A stretch of DNA of 64,000 nt from Anaerobacterium chartisolvens (GTDB taxonomy: Bacteria > Bacillota > Clostridia > Acetivibrionales > DSM-27016): contig NZ_QPJT01000004.1 of assembly GCF_003337415.1 (NCBI RefSeq), forward strand, positions 186,001-250,000. Direction: 5' to 3'. The position numbers and the translations under genes were made by a program. This document shows positions 36,809-46,270 of this stretch, piece after piece. Numbering within the stretch: the stretch's first letter is position 1; each line of letters starts with the position of its first letter. Below the pieces are notes generated by a model. The model searched no databases. It was not told where the DNA came from and saw only the letters and a program-made list of their open reading frames with translations.

Positions 36809-37648
36809 TTATTCTATAACCCCATTGTCAAGAGGGCTTGCCAAATTGCCTCCAAGGCTTGTGAACAGCTCTGTTCTGTGAATTTTTACAAGCCCTCCCC
36901 TCTGTCCTAAAAGCTCTAAAAATGCATCCGCAAATATTTCCGGCTTCAGGTTTTGAGAGCTTCCCGCGCTGAGCAGCACCGACAGGCAGAATATATTTTC
37001 GACAGGCCAGCTGGGCTCTAACAGCTTTGGGTCCGACAGCCCGTCGATATATTTCTTAAGCCACAGCCCTGAGTCGGAAACGGGCGGCTCCCCGCCAACA
37101 CACAATCCCCCGTCTTTTCTTTGTTCACAATTATCGCCATTCAGCTCCTTAAAACTGACCCTGTGTATCATGGGCCTGATATCTACTTCCCTTATTCCTC
37201 TCTTGGATGTCTTTTTTACCGTTATTTCAGGCTTCATCAAAAGCTCTGTTATTTTGTCCTCAATAAAAGCTCTGCTTGTCTTGAGCTCGGAGGAGAGGAG
37301 AATATCATAGCATGCAGCAGCTATTGACGCCATAATATTATTTCCCGAACGCTTTTCTCCGGCCTCAATTATCTTCAGCCACGGCGGAAGCTCTTTATTT
37401 AGAGTGCCCATAAATTCCCCGGCGTTCATTGGCTGTGAGAGCTCAAAATCCCCGTATTCAGCCTGACTTGTAACACCAACGGACAAAGGAAGCCCGAACA
37501 CCATATGGGGATGAGGATTAAAGCCCTGTGAATAAGCAATAGGTATTTCCGCACGTCTTATAGCCCTTTCAAAAGCCTTCATAAGGTCTAAGTGAGAAAT
37601 ATATTTAATCTCCTCACCACGAATAAACTTAGCTCTTATCACACTCAA
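36809..37648 (-). CDS. DUF2344/TIGR03936 radical-SAM-associated protein
   Basis: The 279-residue protein starts MSVIRAKFIRGEEIKYISHL (TTG start) and has the DUF2344 core RAEIPIAYSQGFNPHPHMVFG. The family always neighbours a TIGR03960 radical SAM protein, and some proteins carry both parts fused. I set the start at TTG 37648: GGGAGGGG lies seven bases before it, and it overlaps the upstream stop as TTGA, a coupling signal. Its biochemical role is undefined; tRNA modification has been suggested for the pair. Confidence 0.82.
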   Translation of the reverse strand: MSVIRAKFIRGEEIKYISHLDLMKAFERAIRRAEIPIAYSQGFNPHPHMVFGLPLSVGVTSQAEYGDFELSQPMNAGEFMGTLNKELPPWLKIIEAGEKRSGNNIMASIAAACYDILLSSELKTSRAFIEDKITELLMKPEITVKKTSKRGIREVDIRPMIHRVSFKELNGDNCEQRKDGGLCVGGEPPVSDSGLWLKKYIDGLSDPKLLEPSWPVENIFCLSVLLSAGSSQNLKPEIFADAFLELLGQRGGLVKIHRTELFTSLGGNLASPLDNGVIE

Positions 37649-39498
37649 CAAAAATCCCCTCCCCCAAGCCCTGAAGCGCCACAATTCCGGCATTGTGTCC
37701 TGCAATTCGGAGTTAATTCCTCCTTGTAAGCCTTTTCATTTTCTCTTTTCAAAAACTCCTTTGAAACACCTACATCAATGTGATCCCACGGAAATACTTC
37801 GTCATATTCCCTTTTTCTGTTTGCATAAAACCCCGGGTCTATTCCGCATTCCTCAAATGCCTGTGCCCATTTGCCATAGTCAAAATGCTCCCCCCAGCTG
37901 TCAAACCGGCAGCCCTTCTCCCATGCCTTTACAAGCACCCTTCCCACCCTTCTGTCGCCTCTTGCAAATACAGCCTCCAAAAGGCTCAGCTCGGAATGGT
38001 GCCAACTGTATTTTATATATTTGCTTTTTGTGCGATCCTTTAGGATACTATCCTTTAAAAATTTTTGCTTTTGCAGCAGCACATCCATTGTATCCTGCGC
38101 TTCCCATTGGAAGGGAGTAAAAGGCTTGGGTACAAAGAAGGAGGTGCTTATGTTTATGTTTAAGCCCTTTGCCCTTTTTTCTCTGGGCACCCTCATGTAG
38201 GCATCCACAACCATGCCGCCCATACGCGCTATGCCCTCTACATCCTCTAGTGTCTCTGTCGGCAAGCCAAGCATGAAATAAAGCTTCACTCCGCTCCATC
38301 CCCCGTTAAAAGCCATTTCCACCGAATTTATGAGGTCCTGCTCTGTTACGCCTTTGTTTATAACATCCCTGAGCCTTTGAGTCCCCGCTTCAGGCGCAAA
38401 GGTAAGCCCGCTCTTTCTGACCTTCTGGGCCTTTTCCATGAGATCCAGTGAAAATGAATCGATTCTTAAGGACGGAAGGGAAAGATTAACCTTTTTATGC
38501 TCCATCTTATCGATCAGTCCCTCAGCAAGCTCCTTAAACCCTGTATAGTCGCTTGTGCTCAACGATGTGAGCGATATTTCCTCATACCCTGTGCAGCTTT
38601 CAAGCTTCTCGGCCAGCTCTAAAAGCTTTGGAACAGTTCTTTCCCTGACGGGTCTGTAAACAAAACCGGCCTGACAAAACCGGCATCCCCTTATACAGCC
38701 TCTGAAAAGCTCAAGCATTATTCTGTCGTGAACAATATCGCTGAAGGGAACTATAAGCTTATCGGGAAAATAGGCCTCGTCAAGGCTTTTCATTATTCTT
38801 TTTCTTACCTTCTCTGGATATCGGGAATGCATGGGTGTTACACTTTGCACGGTACCGTCGTCATTGTACTCTACCCTGTAAAAGCCCGGTACATACACCC
38901 CTTCTATGTTTACTATTCTATTTAGGAAATCCTCTCTGGTTGCATCCTCTTCCTTCCATTTCGAGTAAACGTCCATTACTTCATTTATGATTTCCTCTCC
39001 CTCTCCCATCATGAAAAAATCCACAATATCTGCAAGAGGCTCGGCATTATATGCACAAGGCCCTCCCGCACATACAAACGGGTGATCCTTTCCCCTGTCA
39101 CTGCTGTATATGGGTATTCCCGCAAGATCAAGCATATTTAAAATGTTGGTATAGCACATCTCATACTGGAGAGTAAACCCCACAAAATCGAATCCCGCTA
39201 TAGGCTCCTGCGACTCCAATGCAAAAAGAGGTATATTATGCTCCCTCATCCTCGACTCCATGTCAACCCATGGTGCAAACACTCTTTCGCAGTACGTGTC
39301 CCTCCTTTCATTAAGAATGGAATACAGGATTTTCATGCCCAGATGGGACATACCCACCTCATATAGATCAGGAAAGCAAAAAGCAAAACGTATTTTTACC
39401 GCGAGCGGGTCCTTGCGTATGCTGTTCCATTCATTTCCCGTATATCGTGATGGTTTTTCAACACTTTGTAATATTTCATCATTTACTCTGTATGACAT
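37645..39498 (-). CDS. TIGR03960-family radical SAM protein with B12-binding-like N-terminus
   Basis: The 617-residue protein has an N-terminal region like a cobalamin-binding fold (FCFPDLYEVGMSHLGMKILY) and a radical SAM domain whose cluster motif is RGCIRGCRFCQAGFVYRP (CxxxCxxC). LTFAPEAGTQRLRDVINKG and a Cys-rich C-terminus (CRTQCRNCGASG) follow. This is the TIGR03960 family. It is coupled to the DUF2344 gene by the TTGA overlap. ATG 39498 is chosen because GGGAGG is correctly spaced; the upstream ATG at 39516 has no site. The function is unknown. Confidence 0.86.
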   Translation of the reverse strand: MSYRVNDEILQSVEKPSRYTGNEWNSIRKDPLAVKIRFAFCFPDLYEVGMSHLGMKILYSILNERRDTYCERVFAPWVDMESRMREHNIPLFALESQEPIAGFDFVGFTLQYEMCYTNILNMLDLAGIPIYSSDRGKDHPFVCAGGPCAYNAEPLADIVDFFMMGEGEEIINEVMDVYSKWKEEDATREDFLNRIVNIEGVYVPGFYRVEYNDDGTVQSVTPMHSRYPEKVRKRIMKSLDEAYFPDKLIVPFSDIVHDRIMLELFRGCIRGCRFCQAGFVYRPVRERTVPKLLELAEKLESCTGYEEISLTSLSTSDYTGFKELAEGLIDKMEHKKVNLSLPSLRIDSFSLDLMEKAQKVRKSGLTFAPEAGTQRLRDVINKGVTEQDLINSVEMAFNGGWSGVKLYFMLGLPTETLEDVEGIARMGGMVVDAYMRVPREKRAKGLNINISTSFFVPKPFTPFQWEAQDTMDVLLQKQKFLKDSILKDRTKSKYIKYSWHHSELSLLEAVFARGDRRVGRVLVKAWEKGCRFDSWGEHFDYGKWAQAFEECGIDPGFYANRKREYDEVFPWDHIDVGVSKEFLKRENEKAYKEELTPNCRTQCRNCGASGLGGGDFC

Positions 39499-39592
39499 TA
39501 AATCCTCCCTAAACATCTGACTCTATTTCATATATTACCCAATCACATCTTTTTTAGCAATATAATATTGAATAAAACGCCTTACAGACAGC

Positions 39593-39637
39593 AAAAAAGC
39601 CTCTATGAGACCATGTCATAATCTCCTTGGCTTTTTT
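39593..39637. terminator. Terminator after the LacI regulator gene
   Basis: AAAAAAGCC (39593-39601) pairs with GGCTTTTTT (39629-39637) with an inner TATGA/TCATA stem. It lies between two genes read on the same strand. Confidence 0.75.
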
Positions 39638-39682
39638 ACGCCTGCTTGCCATGGCCTTTAGAGGCAGCCTCCGGCAATTGAA

Positions 39683-40696
39683 TTACTCTCCCTTTGGGCT
39701 GCCCTCAGTTTTTATATTTAAGCCTGCGGCCGATTTTCTCTTAATAATGCGGGTGGGAATAATTATATTCTGCCCGGCGTCCCCGGGATCGCCCATCCTG
39801 CTGAGTACTCTTCTTAACGCCTTTACTCCCATTTCCTCCTTCATAACCCTGACAGTAGTCAGCTCAGGTGTTATCCTTGCGGCCGAGGGTATATCATCGA
39901 AGCCTATGACGGAAACGTCCTGCGGTATGCGTATTCCCTTTAAGCCGCACAGCTTCACCAGCTCAATGGCATTTTTGTCATTACAGCATATAATGGCTGT
40001 AGGCATGGCAGCCTTCGGATTCCATGCTTCAGGGCTTTTAATATACAATGCTTCCCTGTGCTCAATATTGAAGCGTTTAAGTGCCTTTACATATCCCAGC
40101 CACCTGTCAAAAAAGCTCGGGGCTTCGTAAATATCCCCGCAAAAGCCTATTTCCGTGTGTCCCAGCTCTATTAGATATGAAACGGCCGAAAATGCGCCGT
40201 TTATGTTATCAGTGAGAACGCAATCGGCTAAAGCGTCCTCAAAATAGTGGTCAACAATCACTATAGAAATATTATATTTCTTGAGCTCACTAATATATGA
40301 CCTTTCTATGCCGCCTACAACAATAACCCCGCACACCATCTTCTGCTTAAGGCTTAACGGAACCTCATACCCGTCCGAGCCTTCATCGCAGCAAAACACA
40401 ATGCAGTTTATTTTATTGGCTCTGGCCTCCTTTTCTATGCCATACTGTATATATTCAAAAAAGCCTTCGGATTCCCTTACATTTTTGGATATGATAATAC
40501 ATATGTTTTTTATGTTATTCTCATCCTCGCCACCGGCTCCCCTTTTATACACATATCCCATATCCTCCGCCTCTTTAAGTATCCTGCTCCGCGTTTCACC
40601 GCCAATGCCAGGCAATCCCCTCATGGCAAGCGAAACCGCATATTTGGATACTCCAAGCCTTTTTGCAACGTCCTCCATGCTTACCCTTTGCGCCAT
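39683..40696 (-). CDS. LacI-family transcriptional regulator
   Basis: The 337-residue regulator has the N-terminal LacI helix-turn-helix (VSMEDVAKRLGVSKYAVSLA, residues 5-24) and hinge (RSRILKEAEDMGYVYKR). A periplasmic-binding-type core follows, with GFCGDIYEAPSFFDRWLGYV, ICCNDKNAIEL and VIGFDDIP. It likely senses a sugar. The start at 40696 follows GGAGTAAA; a longer in-frame start at 40726 has no site. It is divergent from a GH130 gene with palindromes between, so it probably represses that gene and itself. Confidence 0.9.
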   Translation of the reverse strand: MAQRVSMEDVAKRLGVSKYAVSLAMRGLPGIGGETRSRILKEAEDMGYVYKRGAGGEDENNIKNICIIISKNVRESEGFFEYIQYGIEKEARANKINCIVFCCDEGSDGYEVPLSLKQKMVCGVIVVGGIERSYISELKKYNISIVIVDHYFEDALADCVLTDNINGAFSAVSYLIELGHTEIGFCGDIYEAPSFFDRWLGYVKALKRFNIEHREALYIKSPEAWNPKAAMPTAIICCNDKNAIELVKLCGLKGIRIPQDVSVIGFDDIPSAARITPELTTVRVMKEEMGVKALRRVLSRMGDPGDAGQNIIIPTRIIKRKSAAGLNIKTEGSPKGE

Positions 40697-40755
40697 TTTA
40701 CTCCACCCTTTTGTTAGTATAAGCAATTATATCACATAAATCTTTATTTTCCAAT

Positions 40756-40818
40756 GTAAATTTACTTTTTCTTATAAATCAATTTACTGAGTTTACTTAT
40801 TTGCAGATGTAAATTTAT
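40756..40818. promoter_or_regulatory. Candidate LacI operators between the divergent genes
   Basis: The palindrome GTAAATTTAC (40756-40765) and its near copy GTAAATTTAT (40809-40818) are 53 bp apart, close to five helical turns. Further half-sites (AATTTACTGAGTTTAC) lie between. The spacing suits a looping repressor. Confidence 0.55.
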
Positions 40819-40897
40819 TTATGCTTGATTTTAGCTAACAATTAAAATATAATAACGTTAAATATTAAATTAAAGCATGTTATTTTGAGGAGGTAAA

Positions 40898-41893
40898 ATG
40901 TCTATGTCCCAAAAACAAACCATTATCGGAAATGCTCTGCCCAACATTCCGTGGGAGCCCAAGCCGCAGCAATGCTCCGACGTACTGTGGCGTTCAGAAA
41001 TGAATCCTATAATTCAAAGAGATCTTATACCATGCTCCAATAGTATTTTCAACAGCGCGGTTGTTCCGTTTGGCGGTGAATTCGCTGGTGTATTCCGCTG
41101 TGACGACAAAGGGCGTTCTATGCGGCTACACAGAGGCGTAAGCAAGGATGGAATTCACTGGAATATAAACAATGACCCCATCAGCTTCATATGCGACGAT
41201 GAGGAAATAGGAAAATTTGTCTATGGCTATGACCCCCGCGTCTGCTGGATAGACGACAGGTATTACGTAACGTGGTGCAACGGCTATCACGGCCCGACCA
41301 TAGGCGTAGGCTATACATATGACTTTAAGGAATTTTACCAGCTTGAGAACGCTTATCTCCCTTTTAACAGAAACGGGGTTTTGTTCCCCAGAAGGATTAA
41401 CGGAAAGTATGCAATGCTGAGTCGTCCCAGTGATAACGGACACACACCCTTCGGGGATATTTTCTACAGTGAAAGCCTCGATATGTGCCACTGGGGATGC
41501 CACCGCCATGTAATGTCAACAACATCAGAGGGCTGGCAGAGCACCAAGGTAGGGGCAGGCCCCATCCCGATAGAAACCACCGAGGGATGGCTTTTAATAT
41601 ACCATGGAGTGCTTACCTCATGCAACGGATACGTATACAGCGCGGGTGCGGCTCTGCTGGACATTGACAGGCCGTGGAAGGTATTATACAGAACCTATCC
41701 CTATATAATTTCGCCTCAGAAAATATACGAGTGTGTGGGAGACGTGCCCAATGTGGTATTTCCGTGTGCCGCTCTGCATGACGCTCCCACGGGCAGGATC
41801 GCCATATATTACGGAGCGGCCGACACCGTAACGTGTATGGCCTATACCACTGCAGACGAGCTCATAGCGTTTATAAAGGATAACAGGATGTAA
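40898..41893 (+). CDS. GH130-family beta-mannoside phosphorylase
   Basis: The 331-residue protein fits the five-bladed propeller of GH130: [54 protein letters not shown] carrying the catalytic Asp region, [21 protein letters not shown], and a final [16 protein letters not shown]130 enzymes phosphorolyse beta-1,4-mannosyl links (mannobiose, mannosyl-glucose, mannosyl-GlcNAc); the exact substrate is unclear. No signal peptide is present, so it acts in the cytoplasm. GAGGAGG precedes the ATG. The divergent LacI gene is the likely regulator. Confidence 0.88.
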   Translation: MSMSQKQTIIGNALPNIPWEPKPQQCSDVLWRSEMNPIIQRDLIPCSNSIFNSAVVPFGGEFAGVFRCDDKGRSMRLHRGVSKDGIHWNINNDPISFICDDEEIGKFVYGYDPRVCWIDDRYYVTWCNGYHGPTIGVGYTYDFKEFYQLENAYLPFNRNGVLFPRRINGKYAMLSRPSDNGHTPFGDIFYSESLDMCHWGCHRHVMSTTSEGWQSTKVGAGPIPIETTEGWLLIYHGVLTSCNGYVYSAGAALLDIDRPWKVLYRTYPYIISPQKIYECVGDVPNVVFPCAALHDAPTGRIAIYYGAADTVTCMAYTTADELIAFIKDNRM

Positions 41894-41917
41894 GAAAGAG
41901 TGTTGGGGGGAATTGAG

Positions 41918-41943
41918 ACGGAACGCCACAGGGGGCGTTCCGT
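41918..41943. repeat. Palindrome (REP-like), inverted copy of the one at 9265
   Basis: ACGGAACGCC (41918-41927) pairs with GGCGTTCCGT (41934-41943). The sequence at 41919-41945 is the exact reverse complement of 9265-9291. Both copies lie between the 3' ends of convergent genes, where they may end transcripts. Confidence 0.7.
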
Positions 41944-41965
41944 ACAAGCACAGCTTATCCCCTGT

Positions 41966-43024
41966 TTAGTTAAACATCTGAACAATGAAAACATTGGAAT
42001 GGCTCTGTAAATCAAATTCAAACGGATGCTGCAGAGGCATCCCGTCCTTGTCGCTTATTATTTTTAAAATGGGCCGAAGCGGCATATTTTTATTTGAATC
42101 TGTCACTACGGCCACCTGATTTGTATTGAGAAGCACCTGGCACCCCTTTGGATATACCGCTATGTTTTCAAGAAATACCTTGGCAATTTTAGAGTCAATC
42201 GCAGAGTTGGATATACCAAGCAGGTATTCTGCTGCCTCATGAGGGAGAACCTTTTCGCGGTATACCCTGTCCGATGTCAACGCGTCATATATATCCGCTA
42301 TAGCAACTATTTTAGAAAGCGTATCTATTTTTTCACCCTTAAGATGGCACGGGTATCCGCTCCCGTCGCAGCGTTCATGGTGCTGAAGGGCTATTTTAGC
42401 CGCATTCGGCCTGATACCGGGAATTGATCTTATAATGTCATATCCGTAAATGCAGTGCCTTTTTACTTCATCAAATTCACTCGGGGTCAAATCCCCCTTT
42501 TTCAGAAGAATGCTGTCCGGCACCTTGGTTTTACCAACATCGTGCAGCAGCGCACCCATTCCGAGCGTGACTGTTTCCTCATAATTCAGTTTCATGGCCT
42601 TTGCTGTTATAAGGCTGTAAATGCATACGTCAAGGGAATGTGCGTAATAGTAATCCCCCTTGCCTCTGAAGCCGGTGAGCAATAAAATGGAATCCTTGTT
42701 TGTAAATACTGTCTCAAGAATATTTTCCACAACGGGAAATGCATCCGATGCCGTTATGTTGTAATCGTTTTTGAGGTTATCAATCAATTTTGCCACACAT
42801 TCATAGGTCTGAGCATAAAATTTTTGTACGGGGTTTAAAAATATGTCGCTGTATTTTTTCTCCGCTATAACCGCAACCTTGCTTACTCCCCTGGCTACTA
42901 AATTTGGTATATAGCTTGGCTTTATAACCATGCCCTTGGACAGAAGAAGGCTTCCATTATTTATAACATCCTCCCCCAATATCATTCCGGGCTTTATTTC
43001 GCCAATGTTAACATCAAAATTCAT
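41966..43024 (-). CDS. HD-GYP domain protein (putative c-di-GMP phosphodiesterase)
   Basis: The 352-residue protein has an N-terminal region of about 130 residues (GEIKPGMILGEDVINNGSLL). The HD-GYP domain follows: HSLDVCIYS, LLHDVGKTKVPDSILLKKG, HHERCDGSGYPCHLKGE (the GYP motif) and IADIYDALTSDRVYR. All metal ligands appear present, so it probably hydrolyses c-di-GMP. That would link to the c-di-GMP riboswitch at 6744, though the two are not adjacent. ATG 43024 is used; a TTG at 43030 is an alternative and neither has a strong site. Confidence 0.88.
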   Translation of the reverse strand: MNFDVNIGEIKPGMILGEDVINNGSLLLSKGMVIKPSYIPNLVARGVSKVAVIAEKKYSDIFLNPVQKFYAQTYECVAKLIDNLKNDYNITASDAFPVVENILETVFTNKDSILLLTGFRGKGDYYYAHSLDVCIYSLITAKAMKLNYEETVTLGMGALLHDVGKTKVPDSILLKKGDLTPSEFDEVKRHCIYGYDIIRSIPGIRPNAAKIALQHHERCDGSGYPCHLKGEKIDTLSKIVAIADIYDALTSDRVYREKVLPHEAAEYLLGISNSAIDSKIAKVFLENIAVYPKGCQVLLNTNQVAVVTDSNKNMPLRPILKIISDKDGMPLQHPFEFDLQSHSNVFIVQMFN

Positions 43025-43544
43025 CTTCAAATTACATCATATCCTTTTAATAAATTTGCAAAAGCAATATCTATATAGATTAAAATAATGAGCTTCCTTT
43101 AGTTTTAAAAAACTATGCTGGTTATTTATATAGTGTAAAATATCATATTAGTATTCAGATTATGTAAAATACCTGTTAATACTTTGCAAATGGCAAAAAT
43201 GAAGATTTTTAACCTCCTTTCTTATACGGCATTATGCTTACAGATATACTATACGCACCCCCCTCACAAGATAAATTTACATAGAATTATTCAAGGCCCT
43301 CGGCACCAAGCCATTTTATATTTTTCGACACAAATTATATTTATTTGTTGGTTTTATTTCCGATTTTAATATTATTAACCATTTATACAGTTATTTATTT
43401 TAAACTTAAATTATTATAATGTCAATAATTCGGAAATAAAGGTAAAGTGCGTTAATATTAAAATTCTCCGGCCCAAACGGTTCCGGAGAATTTTAAATGA
43501 AGCTTCTGTGGCTTATATGCAAATTTTCATTTCAAGCTCATCCC
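43025..43544. other. Intergenic region with a terminator
   Basis: This 520-base stretch is AT-rich. It holds a strong hairpin at 43459-43494 (AAAATTCTCCGG pairs with CCGGAGAATTTT), the terminator of the Spo0E-HTH gene. I see no gene in the remainder. Confidence 0.7.
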
Positions 43545-43913
43545 TTATTTTACAACCTTTATCTCAATATAGTTCTCAAAATCAAGGTTTCTTCTTTTGC
43601 AAAAAAGTATAATTCCCCACATGAGCTTTTTGCCCCCTCCCACATCTTTGGTCAGAAAGCGGTGCAAATGCCCGGGGTCTACGGAGATTTCTCGGGCAAA
43701 GCGGCTGTAGCTGCCTCCGCAAAGCTTTAAAAACAAATCCTCATACACTTTTTCCCTGTTTATTTTTACAGTACTCTTTTTCGCTTTTATATAGCTTATA
43801 ACTGTGTTGTCGAGCTCCCTGCTTAAGCTTAAGATGTTTTCTGAGGACAGGTTTTTGTCGGTTACGGATTTGTTAAGCAAATTCTGCATTTCAGCTATGG
43901 TCTCCTTAAGCAT
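43545..43913 (-). CDS. Spo0E-like phosphatase fused to a C-terminal helix-turn-helix-like domain
   Basis: Residues 1-50 of this 122-residue protein look like Spo0E: MLKETIAEMQNLLNKSVTDK, a loop, then the signature SLSRELDNTVISYIK (S-x-x-x-D). The C-terminal half (YEDLFLKLCGGSYSRFARE, SVDPGHLHRFL) looks like a Cro/C1-type DNA-binding fold. Spo0E proteins are normally a single 45-90 residue helical hairpin. The ATG at 43913 follows AGGAG at seven bases; a longer start at 43943 has no site. It would dephosphorylate Spo0A-P; the HTH could add regulation or DNA targeting. Confidence 0.7.
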   Translation of the reverse strand: MLKETIAEMQNLLNKSVTDKNLSSENILSLSRELDNTVISYIKAKKSTVKINREKVYEDLFLKLCGGSYSRFAREISVDPGHLHRFLTKDVGGGKKLMWGIILFCKRRNLDFENYIEIKVVK

Positions 43914-44169
43914 AATAACACTCCTGTCTTTTTGCATTGTCATAACCGCGGCGTATCATGTGATGTACAACATGCTCAACGGCGTTTAATCTGCATTTTT
44001 TTATAAATCGGGATGTTTCAACACAATTATAGGTTTTATTCCCAGACATGTCAATATACTTCCAAAAATATTTAATGGGGTTAATATCTGTATAACCTAA
44101 AGAAGCTCAGGAAGAAAACCAGCTTTATTCCCTATTTCCGGCTTGCAGCTAAAATAAAAAAAGAAAAAA

Positions 44170-44194
44170 GGCGTTGCAGCCCTCCTGCAACGCC
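44170..44194 (-). terminator. Terminator of the ABC-F gene
   Basis: GGCGTTGCAG and CTGCAACGCC form a perfect 10-bp stem; on the minus strand it is followed by TTTTTTC. Confidence 0.92.
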
Positions 44195-44276
44195 GTCCTT
44201 CATAGAAAATGGTAAGAGGTATGTTAAAAAAGTTTTCTGAAATATAAAGTTCAAGCCTCATGCCATATCCCTCTTC

Positions 44277-45779
44277 TCACATGCGCGGCATCGGTCCTGC
44301 ATTGTGAGAACTTATATCAGGTGCAAGTTTCAGTGTACCGTCGGCTATCTCGTAAACAATATCTGCGGTATTCTCTATTAGATATTTATCATGAGAAATA
44401 AAGAGGATTGTCCCTGTATAGTTTTTTATCAATGCTTGAAGAGCCTCAACACTTGGTATGTCAAGGAAATTGCTTGGCTCATCCATCAATAAAATATTGT
44501 ATCTTCCAAGCAGCATTTTTGCCATCTGAAGCTTGATAATTTCTCCGCCGCTCAATACAGCAAGCTCTTTATTGATGTCATTCTGTGAAAAACCCATTGA
44601 AGCTAATACTGAACGGATTTCAGATACTTGGTAATCACAATCGTTTTGCATATATTCCATGACTTTCTGATTATGATTGTATTTATATCCGGTCTGAGCG
44701 AAGTAGCCGATGACAGCTTTCGGGGAGATGTATATCCCTGGCTCCCGGTCTAAAATCATTTGAAACAATGTGGTTTTACCAGTTCCGTTATTCCCTGTAA
44801 AGACAACCTTTTTACCAAGGGGAATCTGGAAAGATACCTTGTCAAACAAGACCTTATCATCAAAGCATTTACTTATATCCGTTGCGGTAATTGGATATGG
44901 GTTGTGAAGCTCAAGTGACTTGCTCTGCCGGAAACGTATTGTGCGAATATTTTCCGGCGCTTGTATGTCTCCCATTGCTTGCAACCGGTGCTCCATATTT
45001 TTAGCTGCATTATAAAGCTTTTTTTGTTTACTTCCAACGGTTTTTTGATGTCCCAGACGACCGGCACTTTCTGAGTTATTCTTTTTTTCGGCACCTTTTT
45101 CTTTTTGAGTAACTTTTCGTGCCTGCTTTCGTTTTTCCTCAGCCGCTTGTTCTAAGCGGTTGCGTTCAGCGATATATAGCTCATACTGTGCTGTTTGATT
45201 TTGGCGTTCTTCCTCCTTTTGCTGTAGATAATCGCTATAACCACCCCAATATTCAATGATTTTTCCATCTTTTAGTTCCCAAATCTTATTTACTATTTCA
45301 TCCAGAAAATATCGGTCATGACTGACCAGAAGCAATGCTCCTGAATAATATTTTAACTGGCTAATCAAAAAGTCAATCCCGAGCCTGTCTAAATGACAGG
45401 TAGGTTCATCAGCAAAGATACCATGTACATTTCCTGAAAGGGCTTGTGCGATTTTCAATCGTGTCTCCTCACCTCCACTCATGGTTTGAGCGGATAACTG
45501 GTTTACACCCAACTTACCAGTCAGCACATGGTTAATATCCTTCTCTACAACTGTCTCATCAAGTTGGGGAATGTAAGAAAATGTTCCATATCTGCTGATT
45601 TTACAGTCAGGCAATGAAATCTCACCCAAAAGCATTTTAAGCAATGTGCTTTTCCCGGCTCCATTACCCCCAACCAGACCAATTCTATCATAGTCGTAAA
45701 GTTCCAAATCATCAATATCCAAAACATCGCGTCCAACATACTCAACGCGAATGTCTTTTGCTTTTATCAATAGGTTCAT
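44277..45779 (-). CDS. ABC-F ATPase, antibiotic-resistance (ribosome protection) type
   Basis: The 500-residue protein has two ABC domains and no membrane segment. The first has [32 protein letters not shown] and [10 protein letters not shown]; the second has [32 protein letters not shown] and [11 protein letters not shown] charged linker of about 80 residues between them is the P-site tRNA interaction motif. This fits the Lsa/Vga/Msr-like resistance branch, whose members dislodge lincosamides, pleuromutilins, streptogramins or macrolides from the 50S subunit. The drug class cannot be read from sequence. An AAGGAGG site precedes the ATG. A 480-base leader with a terminator and short ORFs suggests drug-induced attenuation. 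Confidence 0.88.
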   Translation of the reverse strand: MNLLIKAKDIRVEYVGRDVLDIDDLELYDYDRIGLVGGNGAGKSTLLKMLLGEISLPDCKISRYGTFSYIPQLDETVVEKDINHVLTGKLGVNQLSAQTMSGGEETRLKIAQALSGNVHGIFADEPTCHLDRLGIDFLISQLKYYSGALLLVSHDRYFLDEIVNKIWELKDGKIIEYWGGYSDYLQQKEEERQNQTAQYELYIAERNRLEQAAEEKRKQARKVTQKEKGAEKKNNSESAGRLGHQKTVGSKQKKLYNAAKNMEHRLQAMGDIQAPENIRTIRFRQSKSLELHNPYPITATDISKCFDDKVLFDKVSFQIPLGKKVVFTGNNGTGKTTLFQMILDREPGIYISPKAVIGYFAQTGYKYNHNQKVMEYMQNDCDYQVSEIRSVLASMGFSQNDINKELAVLSGGEIIKLQMAKMLLGRYNILLMDEPSNFLDIPSVEALQALIKNYTGTILFISHDKYLIENTADIVYEIADGTLKLAPDISSHNAGPMPRM

Positions 45780-45815
45780 TAATCCAACCTCCTTATTAAA
45801 TTCGCAGTTTTCTAA

Positions 45816-45872
45816 TTATCTGAATATCCTGCAATTTCCCCAATGAGGCATATGCGAAATAAACCAAGGCAT
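45816..45872 (-). CDS. 18-residue leader ORF just before the ABC-F gene
   Basis: ATG at 45872 follows AGAGGAAAG and encodes MPWFISHMPHWGNCRIFR before TAA at 45816-45818. It ends 36 bases before the ABC-F start. The Trp/His/Pro-rich peptide and good ribosome site suggest a translated leader that could stall ribosomes. Confidence 0.4.
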   Translation of the reverse strand: MPWFISHMPHWGNCRIFR

Positions 45873-45899
45873 AGTTCTTTCCTCTTTATCTCTGATGAA

Positions 45900-45992
45900 T
45901 TAAAACCGTTCACTTAAAGTTTTTTCACATATGGATGCCATATACTCACGAGTACAAGAGTCAAAGACATGATGCCTATTTTGTTTATTCAT
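45900..45992 (-). CDS. 30-residue leader ORF between attenuator and ABC-F gene
   Basis: ATG at 45992 follows GAGGAG at eight bases and reads 30 codons, starting MNKQNRHHVFDSCTREYM, to TAA at 45900-45902. It lies after the intrinsic terminator, so it would be translated only in read-through transcripts. Its family is unknown. Confidence 0.4.
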   Translation of the reverse strand: MNKQNRHHVFDSCTREYMASICEKTLSERF

Positions 45993-46041
45993 ATAAATTC
46001 TCCTCATATTCTTTAATATTTTAGCAATTTAGGCAATAAAA

Positions 46042-46081
46042 ATGCAGATTAGAAGCTACGACAAGAGCTTCTAATCTGCAT
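46042..46081 (-). terminator. Leader terminator (attenuator) of the ABC-F gene
   Basis: ATGCAGATTAGAAGCT (46042-46057) and AGCTTCTAATCTGCAT (46066-46081) form a perfect 16-bp stem; on the minus strand it is followed by TTTTTATTG. It lies 262 bases before the gene it precedes, the hallmark of attenuation. Confidence 0.88.
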
Positions 46082-46215
46082 ATATACGAGAAGAAATCAC
46101 AACGAAAGGGCACAGTAAAAAACTATCCCCAATTACAAGTCATGTCTGCATCTCAAAATAAGCACAACAAAAAAAGCTCATCATCATAAGATGAAATCCA
46201 CTCTTTATTGCTAAC

Positions 46216-46242
46216 TTATTTTAAACATGGATGCAGAGTCAT
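46216..46242 (-). CDS. Eight-residue leader peptide (MTLHPCLK) of the ABC-F gene
   Basis: ATG at 46242 follows a near-perfect AAGGAGG site and encodes MTLHPCLK then TAA at 46216-46218. The codons for T-L-H contain TCTGCATC (46230-46237), which can pair with GATGCAGA (46145-46152) in the same leader. Such overlap is typical of drug-sensing leader peptides, where a stalled ribosome changes the fold. Confidence 0.7.
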   Translation of the reverse strand: MTLHPCLK

Positions 46243-46270
46243 AACTTCAAATCCTCCTTAATCTTTATAC

